This document shows positions 17,237-25,839 of a DNA stretch of 64,000 bases, one piece after another; position 1 is the stretch's first letter, and every line of letters starts with the position of its first letter. This DNA comes from Elusimicrobium sp. (GTDB taxonomy: Bacteria; Elusimicrobiota; Elusimicrobia; Elusimicrobiales; Elusimicrobiaceae): the NCBI GenBank assembly GCA_015062115.1, contig SUVG01000004.1, forward strand, positions 124,001 to 188,000, given 5' to 3'. The notes under the pieces are model-generated. The model saw only the letters and a list, made by a program, of their open reading frames with translations, had not been told where the DNA came from and did no database searches. A program made the position numbers and the translations under genes.

Positions 17237-17586
17237 ATAAGTTCCTTTACTCTTAAAATAATTTGGCTGAATTTTTCCTCCGTAGAGAGGGAGGATAATT
17301 CGGCTAAAAACTTCCCTTCCGGGCGGGGGGTGAAAGAAACTCTCACCCGGGAGCCGGGCCCAATAGGACGCATAAACTTGGAACGCACCACTTCTGCCAC
17401 TTCCACCGGCTTACCCTCTTGGCGGGAAAGGGCATCGGCACATAAACCCATCTGGCAGACGGCCGGCAAAAGCGGGTTTCCTTCAAAATGTCCGTTAAAA
17501 GCGGGGAAATCTGCCGGGATATGATATAAAAAACTATTTTCTTCCCGTCTTACAAAACAAGCGGAAAAATTTTCTTCTAAAGACAT
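17233..17586 (-). CDS. FabZ/FabA-like hotdog dehydratase subunit (ApeI-like)
   Basis: A 117-residue hotdog protein carrying the FabZ-type motif FNGHFEGNPLLPAV with the catalytic His33. The FabZ glutamate that normally follows 'PGV.ILE' is glycine here (PAVCQMG). It could therefore need a partner to supply the acid, and the other dehydratase-like gene at 20874-21326 shows the opposite pattern. I begin it at the ATG at 17586, which has AGGAGAAG just upstream; the longer frame runs back into the lipoprotein gene. It overlaps that gene by 10 bases. Role: dehydration of 3-hydroxyacyl-ACP during polyene extension. Confidence 0.8.
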   Translation of the reverse strand: MSLEENFSACFVRREENSFLYHIPADFPAFNGHFEGNPLLPAVCQMGLCADALSRQEGKPVEVAEVVRSKFMRPIGPGSRVRVSFTPRPEGKFLAELSSLSTEEKFSQIILRVKELI

Positions 17587-17990
17587 TTTTCTTCTCCTGT
17601 TGCTTGAACCGAAAAACGCGCACGAGTACGCGAATCGGTAAAAGAAATTTGTTGTTCCGGGCAAGCGGTTTGCAAATGAGTTTTGGCAAAACGCCCGAAA
17701 GCCGCCGCCGCCACTTTAGGCAGGGCCTCCGCCTTAAAATAAACTTCCGTTTGTTGTGCGCTTATGCCCATGTCCAGCAGTTTTATCCCGATTTCCGATA
17801 AAACAAGTAAGCGGGTCTGTTCACCGTCATAATGGGACAGCGCCGTGAAATATAACCCCCAAGGTTGTATTTCTCCTACCAGTTTTGTCGTTTGGCGAGA
17901 ATCTAAAACCGTTTGCGGAGCCTCCTTAAACACCAGTCCGCTCCTACACCCGGCCAGTAACAAACAAAGCAGTAAACCCCAAATTCTCAT
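17577..17990 (-). CDS. DUF3261-type lipoprotein of the pigment cluster
   Basis: A 137-residue lipoprotein. A short hydrophobic signal leads to the lipobox LLAGC, with lipidation expected on the cysteine at residue 14. The rest is a small beta-rich domain with the spacing of DUF3261, a family that regularly occurs in aryl polyene clusters next to the MMPL exporter. It overlaps the exporter gene by four bases and the dehydratase gene by ten. Probable place is the periplasmic side of the inner or outer membrane, acting in pigment transport with the LolA-like carrier. This role is inferred from context. Confidence 0.75.
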   Translation of the reverse strand: MRIWGLLLCLLLAGCRSGLVFKEAPQTVLDSRQTTKLVGEIQPWGLYFTALSHYDGEQTRLLVLSEIGIKLLDMGISAQQTEVYFKAEALPKVAAAAFGRFAKTHLQTACPEQQISFTDSRTRARFSVQATGEEKCL

Positions 17991-20251
17991 TTCTTTTTCT
18001 CCAATAAAGCAGGCAATACAAATAAAGAAGCCAGCATGGCTCCGCTTATTCCCAAAAAGGAAGAAATCCCCATAATTTTCAGTACGCTGTGTTCGGCACA
18101 GGCCAGCACACCGAACCCGGCCAGGGTGGAAAGAGCCGCCGTGAGAAGTGCCACAGGCGGGTAAAGATGCTGATGATTACTGCCGAATTTCATTACCTGA
18201 AAAATACCATAATCTATCCCTAATCCCATTAAAAGGGGTAAAAATACAAGGACAAATAAGTTCACTTCCACCTTAAACAGAGCAAAACAACCGAAAGTAA
18301 AGCAACCCGCCAACACCACGGGAACAAATGAACCCAACACTTCCTTGGTGTTCTTAAACAGCAACCCGACCGCCAGCAAGTTAAAAAGTATCGCCAAAAG
18401 GACTATTTGCACGGCTTGCTTTTTAATGGAAGATAAAAGATTTTCTTTTAAGTCTTCCCCGGATACAAAAACAGCATTTTCCTTTTCGTCCAACTCCCGA
18501 TATTGCGGTGTGTTGGGCACTATATTTACCACGGCAAATTCGCCTTTTTCCGTTTCAATTAGCGGATTATAGATTTCTGTAAAGTCCAAGGTATCTTTTT
18601 GAGGATTTTGCAACTGATTGAAAAAAGCGGAAAACACTTGCGGGGCAAAACCTTTTTGGGCGGCTTCTTTTTCCACTAACCCCCGAAGAGAGGTGATTTG
18701 TTGTTCCGTCCAAAATTGTTGCCACCGTGCCAAATTTTCCCGTTGTGCTTTTGCGGAAGGAATCATGCGAGCCGTTGCCAACGAAGCAGGTAAAAGGGAG
18801 GATATTTTTTCGTTATTTTCCAAGGCTTGCTCGGGGGTACTCCCTTTTACAAATAAAAGCGCATTTTGAGCAGATACTTGAGAGAAAACTTTATCGAAAA
18901 GTGCTTTTTCTTCCTTAAAGACGGCAGAGGTAGAATTCAGGCTTTCCAGATCGGAAGAAAAATGGGTATTAAAAACACCCCAAATACCAAAAAGAACAAT
19001 GAAAAGACTCACCCCACCTGCTACTTTTTTAGATAAAACGGGTAAAGAAAAAAAGGTTTTGGGTGCCCATGATAAATCTTTTTCTGTCCAGAAAGGGGGG
19101 AATACATACAAGGCCAAAAGAATGGCCAGCAAAATACCCGCCACCGAGAAAACCGCTATCTGCTTAAACAGTTCCACCGATGAACAAAACAGGGCAAGAA
19201 AACAAAGAGAAGAGGTTAAAAAATTACACCACAGATGTTTCTTCAATTTTTGCACGGCATCTTCGGCAGAGGTATCCGTTTGGGAAATAGCAAAGAAAGT
19301 ATAAATACTGTAATCAACCGATAAACCCGCCACCACACTGCCAAAACCCAGCGTAATACCCGAAATATGCCCGAATACGGCATAAGTTACCAACGCGGCG
19401 GGGGGTAAAACCACAACCGGTAAGAGATAAATAAGCAAAGAGGTTTTTCGGCGAAGGAAGAAAAAGAATACGCCTCCCAAAGCCAACAGGGCAAGAAGTG
19501 TTATTTTAATTAAATCTTTGCGGATAATGGATACATTTTCAACCGTATAACGCAGGCCGCCTAAATAAAACGCGCGAACTTGTTGGGATAAAGTCCCCGC
19601 CAGTTGCATAAATTTGCGGGAAAATTCCTCCGCCTGAGCGAACCCGCCCGCTTCGTTGTAATCGTAGAGGCCGATAAGTATTTTCCCTTCCTCGGCAGAT
19701 AAAAACCCTTCGCGATAATCGATGCCTGTTTCTGCCCCGAAAGCGGCCAATTTTTGCGCCATCAGGCCGGTAAAGTTCAACGGATCTGCGGTAATAAGAG
19801 GGCGGTATAAGAACCCTTCGAAAGAAAGCAGTTTTTGGTAATTTTCTTCCATTTGGCGGGAAACATATTCCGGTGTGAGACGCGAAGGAAGGTCCTTTTC
19901 GTCTTCTGCGGAAAAACGCGCGGGCAACGCATAAAAAAGTGTTTTGGCAAATTCGGGGCCCGCCAGGAACGGCGTACGCACCAGGTGATGTTTTAATAAA
20001 TAATTACGCACCGTTTCGGCCCCTTCCAAGGCTTCTTCTGCGGTCGGGGCGGTAATTACCGTAAATAATTTTTTATTAAGGGGGGAGTGTTCAAAAAGTT
20101 CCACCTTTTCACGAATAGAAGCGGGAATCATCGCGTGCAAATTTTCCTGCACACGCATCATACTCATACCCCAAACACATAAGCCCGTCAGGGCCGCAAA
20201 GAGCCCCAATGTTAATTTTTTATGACGGCTTATCATTTCCCAAAATTTCAC
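17987..20251 (-). CDS. MMPL/RND-family exporter of the pigment cluster
   Basis: A 754-residue membrane protein with two homologous halves. Each has one helix, a periplasmic loop of about 200 residues, then five helices. The sterol-sensing/MMPL signatures GLSVDYSIY in the first half and GLGIDYGIF in the second carry the aspartate used in proton relay. In aryl polyene and flexirubin clusters such exporters are paired with a LolA-like protein and are thought to move the lipid-linked pigment toward the outer membrane. It overlaps the LolA-like gene upstream by four bases and the lipoprotein downstream by four. Confidence 0.87.
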   Translation of the reverse strand: MKFWEMISRHKKLTLGLFAALTGLCVWGMSMMRVQENLHAMIPASIREKVELFEHSPLNKKLFTVITAPTAEEALEGAETVRNYLLKHHLVRTPFLAGPEFAKTLFYALPARFSAEDEKDLPSRLTPEYVSRQMEENYQKLLSFEGFLYRPLITADPLNFTGLMAQKLAAFGAETGIDYREGFLSAEEGKILIGLYDYNEAGGFAQAEEFSRKFMQLAGTLSQQVRAFYLGGLRYTVENVSIIRKDLIKITLLALLALGGVFFFFLRRKTSLLIYLLPVVVLPPAALVTYAVFGHISGITLGFGSVVAGLSVDYSIYTFFAISQTDTSAEDAVQKLKKHLWCNFLTSSLCFLALFCSSVELFKQIAVFSVAGILLAILLALYVFPPFWTEKDLSWAPKTFFSLPVLSKKVAGGVSLFIVLFGIWGVFNTHFSSDLESLNSTSAVFKEEKALFDKVFSQVSAQNALLFVKGSTPEQALENNEKISSLLPASLATARMIPSAKAQRENLARWQQFWTEQQITSLRGLVEKEAAQKGFAPQVFSAFFNQLQNPQKDTLDFTEIYNPLIETEKGEFAVVNIVPNTPQYRELDEKENAVFVSGEDLKENLLSSIKKQAVQIVLLAILFNLLAVGLLFKNTKEVLGSFVPVVLAGCFTFGCFALFKVEVNLFVLVFLPLLMGLGIDYGIFQVMKFGSNHQHLYPPVALLTAALSTLAGFGVLACAEHSVLKIMGISSFLGISGAMLASLFVLPALLEKKK

Positions 20252-20877
20252 GAAAAAAGTTCCTCTGCAATCGGCTTATTGATTTTGGTATTTTCAAAAA
20301 TCAGCACGGTGTTATCCCCGCCGGGTTCGTCCATTTGTATCTTTTCCAAGGCTCGGGAATTTGTTTTACTGAACCAAACCGTTATTTTTTCCAAAATTTT
20401 ATTATCGTCGGATTTGGGGGTTAGTTCCACCCCGTTTTCCAATAAGTTAATATGATAAGAATTGGAAAGAGAGTGCAAATCAAAAGCGAGCCAAACAAGC
20501 ATTTGGGAGGCTATATTACGGGCCAGCACGCCTTTTACTTTCTTTTTAACGCCTTTTTCCAAACGATAGGTATTGTCTGCGTCCAATAAAAAACCGTTTT
20601 GGAAAGGCTCCGTGTATTCCCAACGAATACGAGAAGGTTTTTTGGAAAAATAAAAAAGTCCCCGGCTTATTACAGGCTCGTTCAAAATAGCCAACTTTTT
20701 TTCTTGCGTAAAACGGGCGGAAATGGTGTTTACCGCACGGAAGCGGTCGGCAATTTCTTTGATTTTAGAGGCTAATACTTCTTCTTGGGCAGCCGGTGTT
20801 TCAACAGGCAAAGAAGTTTCCGCGGATAAACCGGCCGCGGCGCAACACAAACACAATAACATCAGTATTTTTTTCAT
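20248..20877 (-). CDS. LolA-like outer-membrane lipoprotein carrier
   Basis: A 209-residue periplasmic protein with signal peptide (cleavage near LSA-ET). The LolA fold is suggested by the helical ISARFTQEKK segment and the beta strands RGLFYFSKKPSRIRWEY, where the 'F.kP.r.rW.y' motif is characteristic. It would shuttle a hydrophobic cargo from the MMPL exporter to the outer membrane. I use the ATG at 20877, which gives an ATGA overlap with the stop of the preceding dehydratase gene; the longer reading frame runs back inside that gene. It overlaps the exporter start by four bases. Confidence 0.83.
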   Translation of the reverse strand: MKKILMLLCLCCAAAGLSAETSLPVETPAAQEEVLASKIKEIADRFRAVNTISARFTQEKKLAILNEPVISRGLFYFSKKPSRIRWEYTEPFQNGFLLDADNTYRLEKGVKKKVKGVLARNIASQMLVWLAFDLHSLSNSYHINLLENGVELTPKSDDNKILEKITVWFSKTNSRALEKIQMDEPGGDNTVLIFENTKINKPIAEELFS

Positions 20878-21326
20878 TTCATCACTCCCGGAGGATTTTT
20901 CCCTTCCCACATAAAAATATATACCGTGGCACGAGCCAGTTTTTCCGTTCCGCAAAAAACTTCTCCTTCCACAATGCGGGTATCCATAAAATCGTCTTTT
21001 TGGATAACTTTTGTGATTAAGGTATCATTAAGACGCGCTTTTGAAAAAATTTCAAATTCCCGTACAGCCGTTAAATATCCGCCGCCTTCGTTGTCTAGTC
21101 CCGCCCACTCCCGGCGCTGCGCTTCACAAGCAGCGAAACTTTGCGCGATAATTTCGGCAAAGGCTTCGGGCATCAAAGTTCCGTCTTTTCGTAAAAACAA
21201 ATGATTTTCCCCGATAAAACTTTTTACCCGGCTGTCTTGCGGTTGCGCGGATAAAATTTCATCAACCAAACGCATAGGGCCTTTGTGCGGGATAAGGGTA
21301 GAAACGGGAGAAAGAGGTTTTGTCAT
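20874..21326 (-). CDS. Hotdog dehydratase-like subunit (ApeP-like)
   Basis: A 150-residue hotdog-fold protein starting with the motif IPHKGPMRLVDE, typical of the second dehydratase-like protein of aryl polyene clusters. Aligned by eye with FabZ, the 'GHF' histidine position reads lysine (FLRKDG), whereas the helix glutamate is kept (FAEIIAQS). Together with the His-containing subunit at 17233-17586 it could form one mixed active site. Its start lies three bases after the lipoprotein stop, and its stop overlaps the LolA-like gene as ATGA. Confidence 0.78.
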   Translation of the reverse strand: MTKPLSPVSTLIPHKGPMRLVDEILSAQPQDSRVKSFIGENHLFLRKDGTLMPEAFAEIIAQSFAACEAQRREWAGLDNEGGGYLTAVREFEIFSKARLNDTLITKVIQKDDFMDTRIVEGEVFCGTEKLARATVYIFMWEGKNPPGVMK

Positions 21327-21329
21327 TGT

Positions 21330-21710
21330 TTATTTTCCTACGCTGGCCCATTTGAAAATAGCAATATCCAAAAATTCTATCCAACGATTATATTTGGGAT
21401 GAATTTTATGTGTTTTAGGGTTGTAACGCATATTTTTACTATCCGCATATTGAATAGCATATCCGCTTTGCGTATAAGGGATATCCACATCCACTTCGTG
21501 CCCGCGGGCATACAGATGCGCTCTCATCACGCCGGGAACCAATTCGGAAACACTCCAGTTACGAGTTGATGCGCCTTGAATAATGGCTTCTTTCACCGTT
21601 CGGCCCTCCGCCAAAACAATCGATTTCATCGGTTTATCTTGCACGGGAGCCAAACCGCGGCAACCTACTAACAAAGAAACAAAAACTCCTAAAAACAATA
21701 CTTTTTTCAC
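21330..21710 (-). CDS. Small lipoprotein of unknown function in the pigment operon
   Basis: A 126-residue protein with signal and lipobox LLVGC (cysteine 17). The mature part has Tyr-rich strands (YTQSGYAIQY) and a conserved-looking 'NPKTHKIHPKYNRWIEFLD' ending. I do not know the family; similar short lipoproteins are found beside many aryl polyene operons. The ATG overlaps the stop of the acyltransferase gene by four bases, and the next gene starts after three bases, so it is part of the operon. A role in pigment assembly at the membrane is context-based inference. Confidence 0.7.
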   Translation of the reverse strand: MKKVLFLGVFVSLLVGCRGLAPVQDKPMKSIVLAEGRTVKEAIIQGASTRNWSVSELVPGVMRAHLYARGHEVDVDIPYTQSGYAIQYADSKNMRYNPKTHKIHPKYNRWIEFLDIAIFKWASVGK

Positions 21711-22435
21711 TTTTTTTCCTCCAGATTTACAAAATCCATAATTTGTTTTTTTACACTGCGCGCCATTTCCAAATGGGCGAGTTCGCCCGAAAAATCTTGC
21801 GGATAAACAGCTGGAAAAGATTTCAATACCACTTCGGCAGGGCGAAGTTTCAACGAACCGGAAGGGAGCATTTTTCCCGTTCCCGCAATAGCCATGGGAA
21901 TAACGGGCGCACCTGTTTTTTCCGCCAAATAAAATGCACCGCTTTTGAAACGGGCCTGCGGATTTTTACGAGAACCTTGCGGGAAAAGCACAATATCATA
22001 GCCGTTATTAAGGGCTTCTTGGCACTTTGCAAGCATTTCTTCGGGCGGGGTTTTTTCGGCATCAATGTATCCGGCACCCTTCATCACAAAACGGAAAAAC
22101 GGTAACTTAAAAACCCACCCTTTGGTAATATATACCACTTTATTAAATCCCAAGGCTGCTACGGTATATAAATCCAACGCGCTGGCATGGTTGGCCGCCA
22201 CAATGCAGGGCTGTTCGGGACGGGGGGCTTTTTCCACCTTTATTCCGCGCGAACAACACCAAATAAAAAAGAGAATTCCCTTAGATTGGTAATACACAAA
22301 TGTACGCACATTTTTTCCGTTCTTGCCGGGGAAAAGCCACAAAAAAGGAGCCGCCGCCAAGGCAGAAAGAAAAAGCCATAATATGGCCGATACCCCTATT
22401 ATGGCTGTATTAAAAAAAGTGCGCACCGCGTACAT
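21707..22435 (-). CDS. PlsC-type 1-acyl-glycerophosphate acyltransferase
   Basis: A 242-residue PlsC-family acyltransferase with one or two N-terminal membrane helices (residues 10-60). The catalytic NHxxxxD motif is NHASALD, and the substrate-binding motif appears as FPQGSRKN where many relatives have FPEGTRS. GAPVIPMAI completes the family pattern. It probably acylates a glycerolipid or forms the lipid anchor of the polyene. It starts three bases after the ACP stop and overlaps the lipoprotein gene by four bases. Confidence 0.85.
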   Translation of the reverse strand: MYAVRTFFNTAIIGVSAILWLFLSALAAAPFLWLFPGKNGKNVRTFVYYQSKGILFFIWCCSRGIKVEKAPRPEQPCIVAANHASALDLYTVAALGFNKVVYITKGWVFKLPFFRFVMKGAGYIDAEKTPPEEMLAKCQEALNNGYDIVLFPQGSRKNPQARFKSGAFYLAEKTGAPVIPMAIAGTGKMLPSGSLKLRPAEVVLKSFPAVYPQDFSGELAHLEMARSVKKQIMDFVNLEEKK

Positions 22436-22438
22436 AAT

Positions 22439-22705
22439 TTATTTTCCCGCTTCGTGTTCGCGGGCTAATTTTTCGATAAAATCGTACAAATCGTTTAAGG
22501 TAACGATGGAGCGGATATCATAGCCTTGGCGCAAAGTCATGCCGAATTTTTGCTCCAACACTACCACCATATCCACCGCGTCCAAACTATCTAACCCTAC
22601 ATCATTTTGCAAATGAGCGGTGGGGAAAAGTTGTTCGTCCGTCAACTCAAATTCTTTTTTGAGGGCTTCGTTGGTCAGGTTAATAATTTCTTCTCTCGTA
22701 ATCAC
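22439..22705 (-). CDS. Acyl carrier protein (ACP1), GTG start
   Basis: An 88-residue acyl carrier protein with the phosphopantetheine serine S40 in VGLDSLDAVDM. I choose the GTG at 22705. It overlaps the ketosynthase stop as GTGA, and GGAG stands at the right distance. An upstream ATG at 22732 would add nine residues but would lie inside the ketosynthase gene. It shares the DSLDA core with ACP2 at 13368-13628, and two ACPs with different roles are usual in aryl polyene systems. Confidence 0.85.
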   Translation of the reverse strand: MITREEIINLTNEALKKEFELTDEQLFPTAHLQNDVGLDSLDAVDMVVVLEQKFGMTLRQGYDIRSIVTLNDLYDFIEKLAREHEAGK

Positions 22706-23931
22706 AGGGGTCTCCTTAAAACCAAAGAACAATTATTGCCACCGATGGCAAAACTGTTCTTCAAAATGATATTTACCGGGCGGGTTTCGTTTTGGGTAAC
22801 AAACCGTACCTGAGCACAACGATCGTCCGGCGTTTGCAAATTTTTGGTACCGATAAGGGTCTGGCGGTTGAGCATATCCACACAAGCAATCGTTTCCAAA
22901 CTTCCGCTGGCACCCATCGTATGCCCCAAGTGGCCTTTAAGGCTGTTTACACAAATAGCGGGGCCGAAAACGGCTTGAGCGGCTTGCGTTTCGGCAATAT
23001 CGCCGATGACAGTACCCGTGGCATGGGCATTTAATAAATCTACTTGGTCGGGCGTGATATGGGCATCTTGCAAAGCGGCCTGCATACACTCCCGCAATGT
23101 TTCCGCGGACGGATAGGCCATATTTTCCGTTTCCGTATTGGAAGCAAATCCTATAATTTCGGCCAAAATATGAGCCCCGCGCGCTTTGGCATTTTCTTCC
23201 GTTTCCAGGAAGAGAAGCCCGCACCCCTCGGAGCAAACAAGGCCCGTTCTGTCTTTATCAAACGGACGGCAAGCCTCTTTAGGGGAAGTATTAAAATTGT
23301 GAGAAGTGGCCTGCATGATATCAAAACAAGCACTAAACATGGGGTGGTATTCTTCCGTTCCGCCGCACAGAGCCTGTTTGACAAAACCGCTTTTGACAGC
23401 CAAATAAGCAAGGCCAATATTCATTAACCCCGTGGCACAGGCATCACTGGCCCCGACGCAAGGCCCGTTAATTTTTAAGGCCTGCGATACGGTTGCCAAG
23501 GGGGAGTGATTCATAATTTGTAAAAAATCGGAAGTTTTTACCAGTTCCAAATGCCCGTTATGGCAGTGGCCGCAAATTTCCATCCATACGGAAATACTGT
23601 TTAGCGTAGATCCCATAAAAAAGCCCAATCCCTGCGGTGGGGTATCATATCCGGCAGATTTAAGGGTTTCCTGCGCGGCGGCATAGGCGTATTTGGCCAT
23701 ACGGCTCATAGAGCGACGGTCACGGCGGGGAATATAGGAAAAATCCATCTCGGGAACGGTAACCGCTACTTTGGTTTTCACCATAGGTAACGCTTCCAAT
23801 TCCGCAACCGTGTGACAACAAGATTCTCCTGCAAAAAGACCGTCAAGCAAAGCGGGAACCCCTGCCCCGTAAGGGGAAACGGCACCCATTGCTGTAATTA
23901 CCACTTTAGGGTTGGAAAAAGAATTGGTCAT
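22702..23931 (-). CDS. Beta-ketoacyl-ACP synthase II-type ketosynthase (KS1)
   Basis: A 409-residue FabF-like condensing enzyme. The catalytic Cys165 lies in SDACATGL; the histidines are in NAHATGTVIGD and GHTMGASG, and the lysine is in SLKGHLGH. Together with KS2 and the chain-length-factor-like protein it provides the condensations of the pathway. It follows the ketoreductase by 36 bases, the largest gap in the operon, and overlaps ACP1 as GTGA. The sequence could equally support a starter-unit or an extension role. Confidence 0.88.
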   Translation of the reverse strand: MTNSFSNPKVVITAMGAVSPYGAGVPALLDGLFAGESCCHTVAELEALPMVKTKVAVTVPEMDFSYIPRRDRRSMSRMAKYAYAAAQETLKSAGYDTPPQGLGFFMGSTLNSISVWMEICGHCHNGHLELVKTSDFLQIMNHSPLATVSQALKINGPCVGASDACATGLMNIGLAYLAVKSGFVKQALCGGTEEYHPMFSACFDIMQATSHNFNTSPKEACRPFDKDRTGLVCSEGCGLLFLETEENAKARGAHILAEIIGFASNTETENMAYPSAETLRECMQAALQDAHITPDQVDLLNAHATGTVIGDIAETQAAQAVFGPAICVNSLKGHLGHTMGASGSLETIACVDMLNRQTLIGTKNLQTPDDRCAQVRFVTQNETRPVNIILKNSFAIGGNNCSLVLRRPL

Positions 23932-23967
23932 GGATACATTTATTATACTATTTTACGGTAGAGAAAC

Positions 23968-24708
23968 CTACATAGCCACCCCACCGTTTACTTGGAAGGC
24001 CTGGCCCGTTATATAAGACGCTTTCGGCGAACACAAAAATGATACCACCTCTGCCACTTCCTGCGGTTTACCCAAACGGCGCAAAGGAATTAAAGGCAAA
24101 ATTTTATCCATAGGCAAGCCGTCCAACATTTCGGTTTCTATAAACCCCGGGGAAACGGCATTTACTAAAATATTGCGTTTGGCTACTTCCAGAGCCAAAC
24201 TGCGCGTGGCCCCCAAAATACCCGCTTTGGCGGCGGAATAGTTGGTTTGACCCGGCACCGGGGCATGGGCCGCGGCGGAAGAAATGTTGACGATTCTTCC
24301 TTCTTTGGCATGAATCATGGCCGCCAGTACGGTTTTGGTTACATTATGAAATCCGCCCAAAACGGTGGAAATAACCTGCGACCAGTCTTCGTCCTGCATC
24401 CAAATAAGTAAATTGTCCTTGCGGATACCGGCATTGTTAACAAGCACATAAGGAGTGTTTTTTTCCAATAACGGGTTTAACGCCGCGCGCACGGCAGTTG
24501 CATTGGCCACATCAAAAGGAAGAAGTGTTACGCAGGCCCCCAGTGCTTCTATTTCGGTTTTTGCCTTTTCGGCGGCGGTATGGTTGGAGTGATAATTGAG
24601 CCAAATATCAAAGCCGTCTTTGGCCAGTTGTTTGGCTACCGCTAAACCAATGCCGCGGCTGGCACCCGTAACCAGGGCTATTTTTCGGGAAGAAGGGGTA
24701 TTTGTCAT
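23968..24708 (-). CDS. 3-oxoacyl-ACP reductase, FabG-like SDR
   Basis: A short-chain dehydrogenase of 246 residues, first gene of the pigment operon. It shows the NADPH-binding TGASRGIG motif, VNNAG, the catalytic serine in NISSAAA and the YSAAKAG catalytic Tyr-Lys pair. It ends with the tetramer-type tail [13 protein letters not shown]. It would reduce 3-ketoacyl-ACP intermediates. Only 41 bases separate it from the divergent O-methyltransferase, so both promoters must overlap in that gap. I see no strong ribosome site before its ATG. Confidence 0.88.
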   Translation of the reverse strand: MTNTPSSRKIALVTGASRGIGLAVAKQLAKDGFDIWLNYHSNHTAAEKAKTEIEALGACVTLLPFDVANATAVRAALNPLLEKNTPYVLVNNAGIRKDNLLIWMQDEDWSQVISTVLGGFHNVTKTVLAAMIHAKEGRIVNISSAAAHAPVPGQTNYSAAKAGILGATRSLALEVAKRNILVNAVSPGFIETEMLDGLPMDKILPLIPLRRLGKPQEVAEVVSFLCSPKASYITGQAFQVNGGVAM

Positions 24709-24749
24709 TTGTAAACTCGCTGTAAATAAAATAAAATTATCTATAGAAT
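24709..24749. promoter_or_regulatory. Divergent promoter region of pigment operon and O-methyltransferase
   Basis: This 41-base AT-rich gap must serve both directions. Rightward, TTGTAA (24709-24714) and TAAAAT (24732-24737) are spaced by 17 bases; TATCTA (24738-24743), six bases before the ATG, is an alternative -10. Either would give a leader of about 0-6 bases. The leftward promoter must extend into the methyltransferase gene. Confidence 0.4.
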
Positions 24750-25838
24750 ATGATAACTAAAAACACTCTAAAATACAACACACCTTACCGCCGCACGCGT
24801 CGCGAAAATCGCACGATGGCGGATATTGCTTTTGACGCGCAAAAAATTGCCTTTGCGCCCATCAGTTTTCAAGCCGCACTGGCCTTGCGCGATCTGGGTA
24901 TTTTATCGCTCTTAAACGAAAAAGAAGCGGACGATAAAACAATTTCCAAAAAATTAAAACTTTCGTTGTATGCGGTTCAAACTCTTTTGGAAAACGGAGT
25001 GGCACTTGATTTGGTATCGCTCAAAGACGGGAAATATGCGCTTACCAAAACGGGTTGGTTTTTACTGTGCGACCCCATGACCCGTGCCAATATGGATTTT
25101 GTAAATGATGTGTGTTATTTGGGTATGCACTCTTTGCAAGAATCGCTTAAAAAAGGCAAGCCCACGGGGCTTAAGGTGTTCGGCAAATGGAAAACCGTTT
25201 ATGAAGGGCTTTCTAAGTTGCCTGCCAAAAACCGCAAAAGTTGGTTTGCCTTTGACCATTTCTATTCGGATATTGCCTTCCCCGAAATTTTACCGCTTGT
25301 GTTTGAACTAAACCCCGCCCGGGTAATGGATATCGGGGCCAACACCGGAAAATGGGCCAAAAAATGCCTGGACTATAAAAAAGATACCTCTGTGATGCTG
25401 GTTGACTTGCCCGGACAACTTAATGTTGCCAAGAAGAATTTGAAAAAATACGGAGACCGCGCCCAATATCACGCCGCCAATGTGTTAGATGCCAAAACGG
25501 TTCTTCCCAAAGGGGCCGACGCAGTTTTGATGAGCCAGTTTTTAGATTGTTTTTCGGAAGCGGAAATTGTATCTATTCTCAAAAAAGTAAAAGCGTCCGC
25601 CGATAAAAATACCCGTATTTATATATTGGAACCGTTGTGGGATCGCCAAGAATATGCCGCTTCCACCTTTTGCCTGAATCACACTTCGCTTTACTTTACC
25701 AACATTGCCAACGGAAACAGCAAAATGTATTCTTATGCTCAAATGGAAAATTGTGTAAAAAAAGCAGGCCTAAAGGTAGAAAAAGTGTTTGACGGCGTAG
25801 GCCGTTTTGCTTACACGCTTATACGCTGCCGCAAATAA
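24750..25838 (+). CDS. SAM-dependent O-methyltransferase (methyltransferase family 2)
   Basis: A 362-residue enzyme built like small-molecule O-methyltransferases. An N-terminal winged-helix dimerisation domain (about residues 30-110) is followed by a Rossmann methyltransferase domain. The SAM motif is [12 protein letters not shown], followed by VDLPGQL and MSQFLDCFS. In aryl polyene or flexirubin pathways such an enzyme methylates the aryl head group, which fits its place divergent to the operon. An inner ATG at 24816 is an alternative start. No ribosome site precedes either, and the first ATG lies close behind a -10, so leaderless translation is possible. Confidence 0.8.
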   Translation: MITKNTLKYNTPYRRTRRENRTMADIAFDAQKIAFAPISFQAALALRDLGILSLLNEKEADDKTISKKLKLSLYAVQTLLENGVALDLVSLKDGKYALTKTGWFLLCDPMTRANMDFVNDVCYLGMHSLQESLKKGKPTGLKVFGKWKTVYEGLSKLPAKNRKSWFAFDHFYSDIAFPEILPLVFELNPARVMDIGANTGKWAKKCLDYKKDTSVMLVDLPGQLNVAKKNLKKYGDRAQYHAANVLDAKTVLPKGADAVLMSQFLDCFSEAEIVSILKKVKASADKNTRIYILEPLWDRQEYAASTFCLNHTSLYFTNIANGNSKMYSYAQMENCVKKAGLKVEKVFDGVGRFAYTLIRCRK

Positions 25839-25839
25839 T

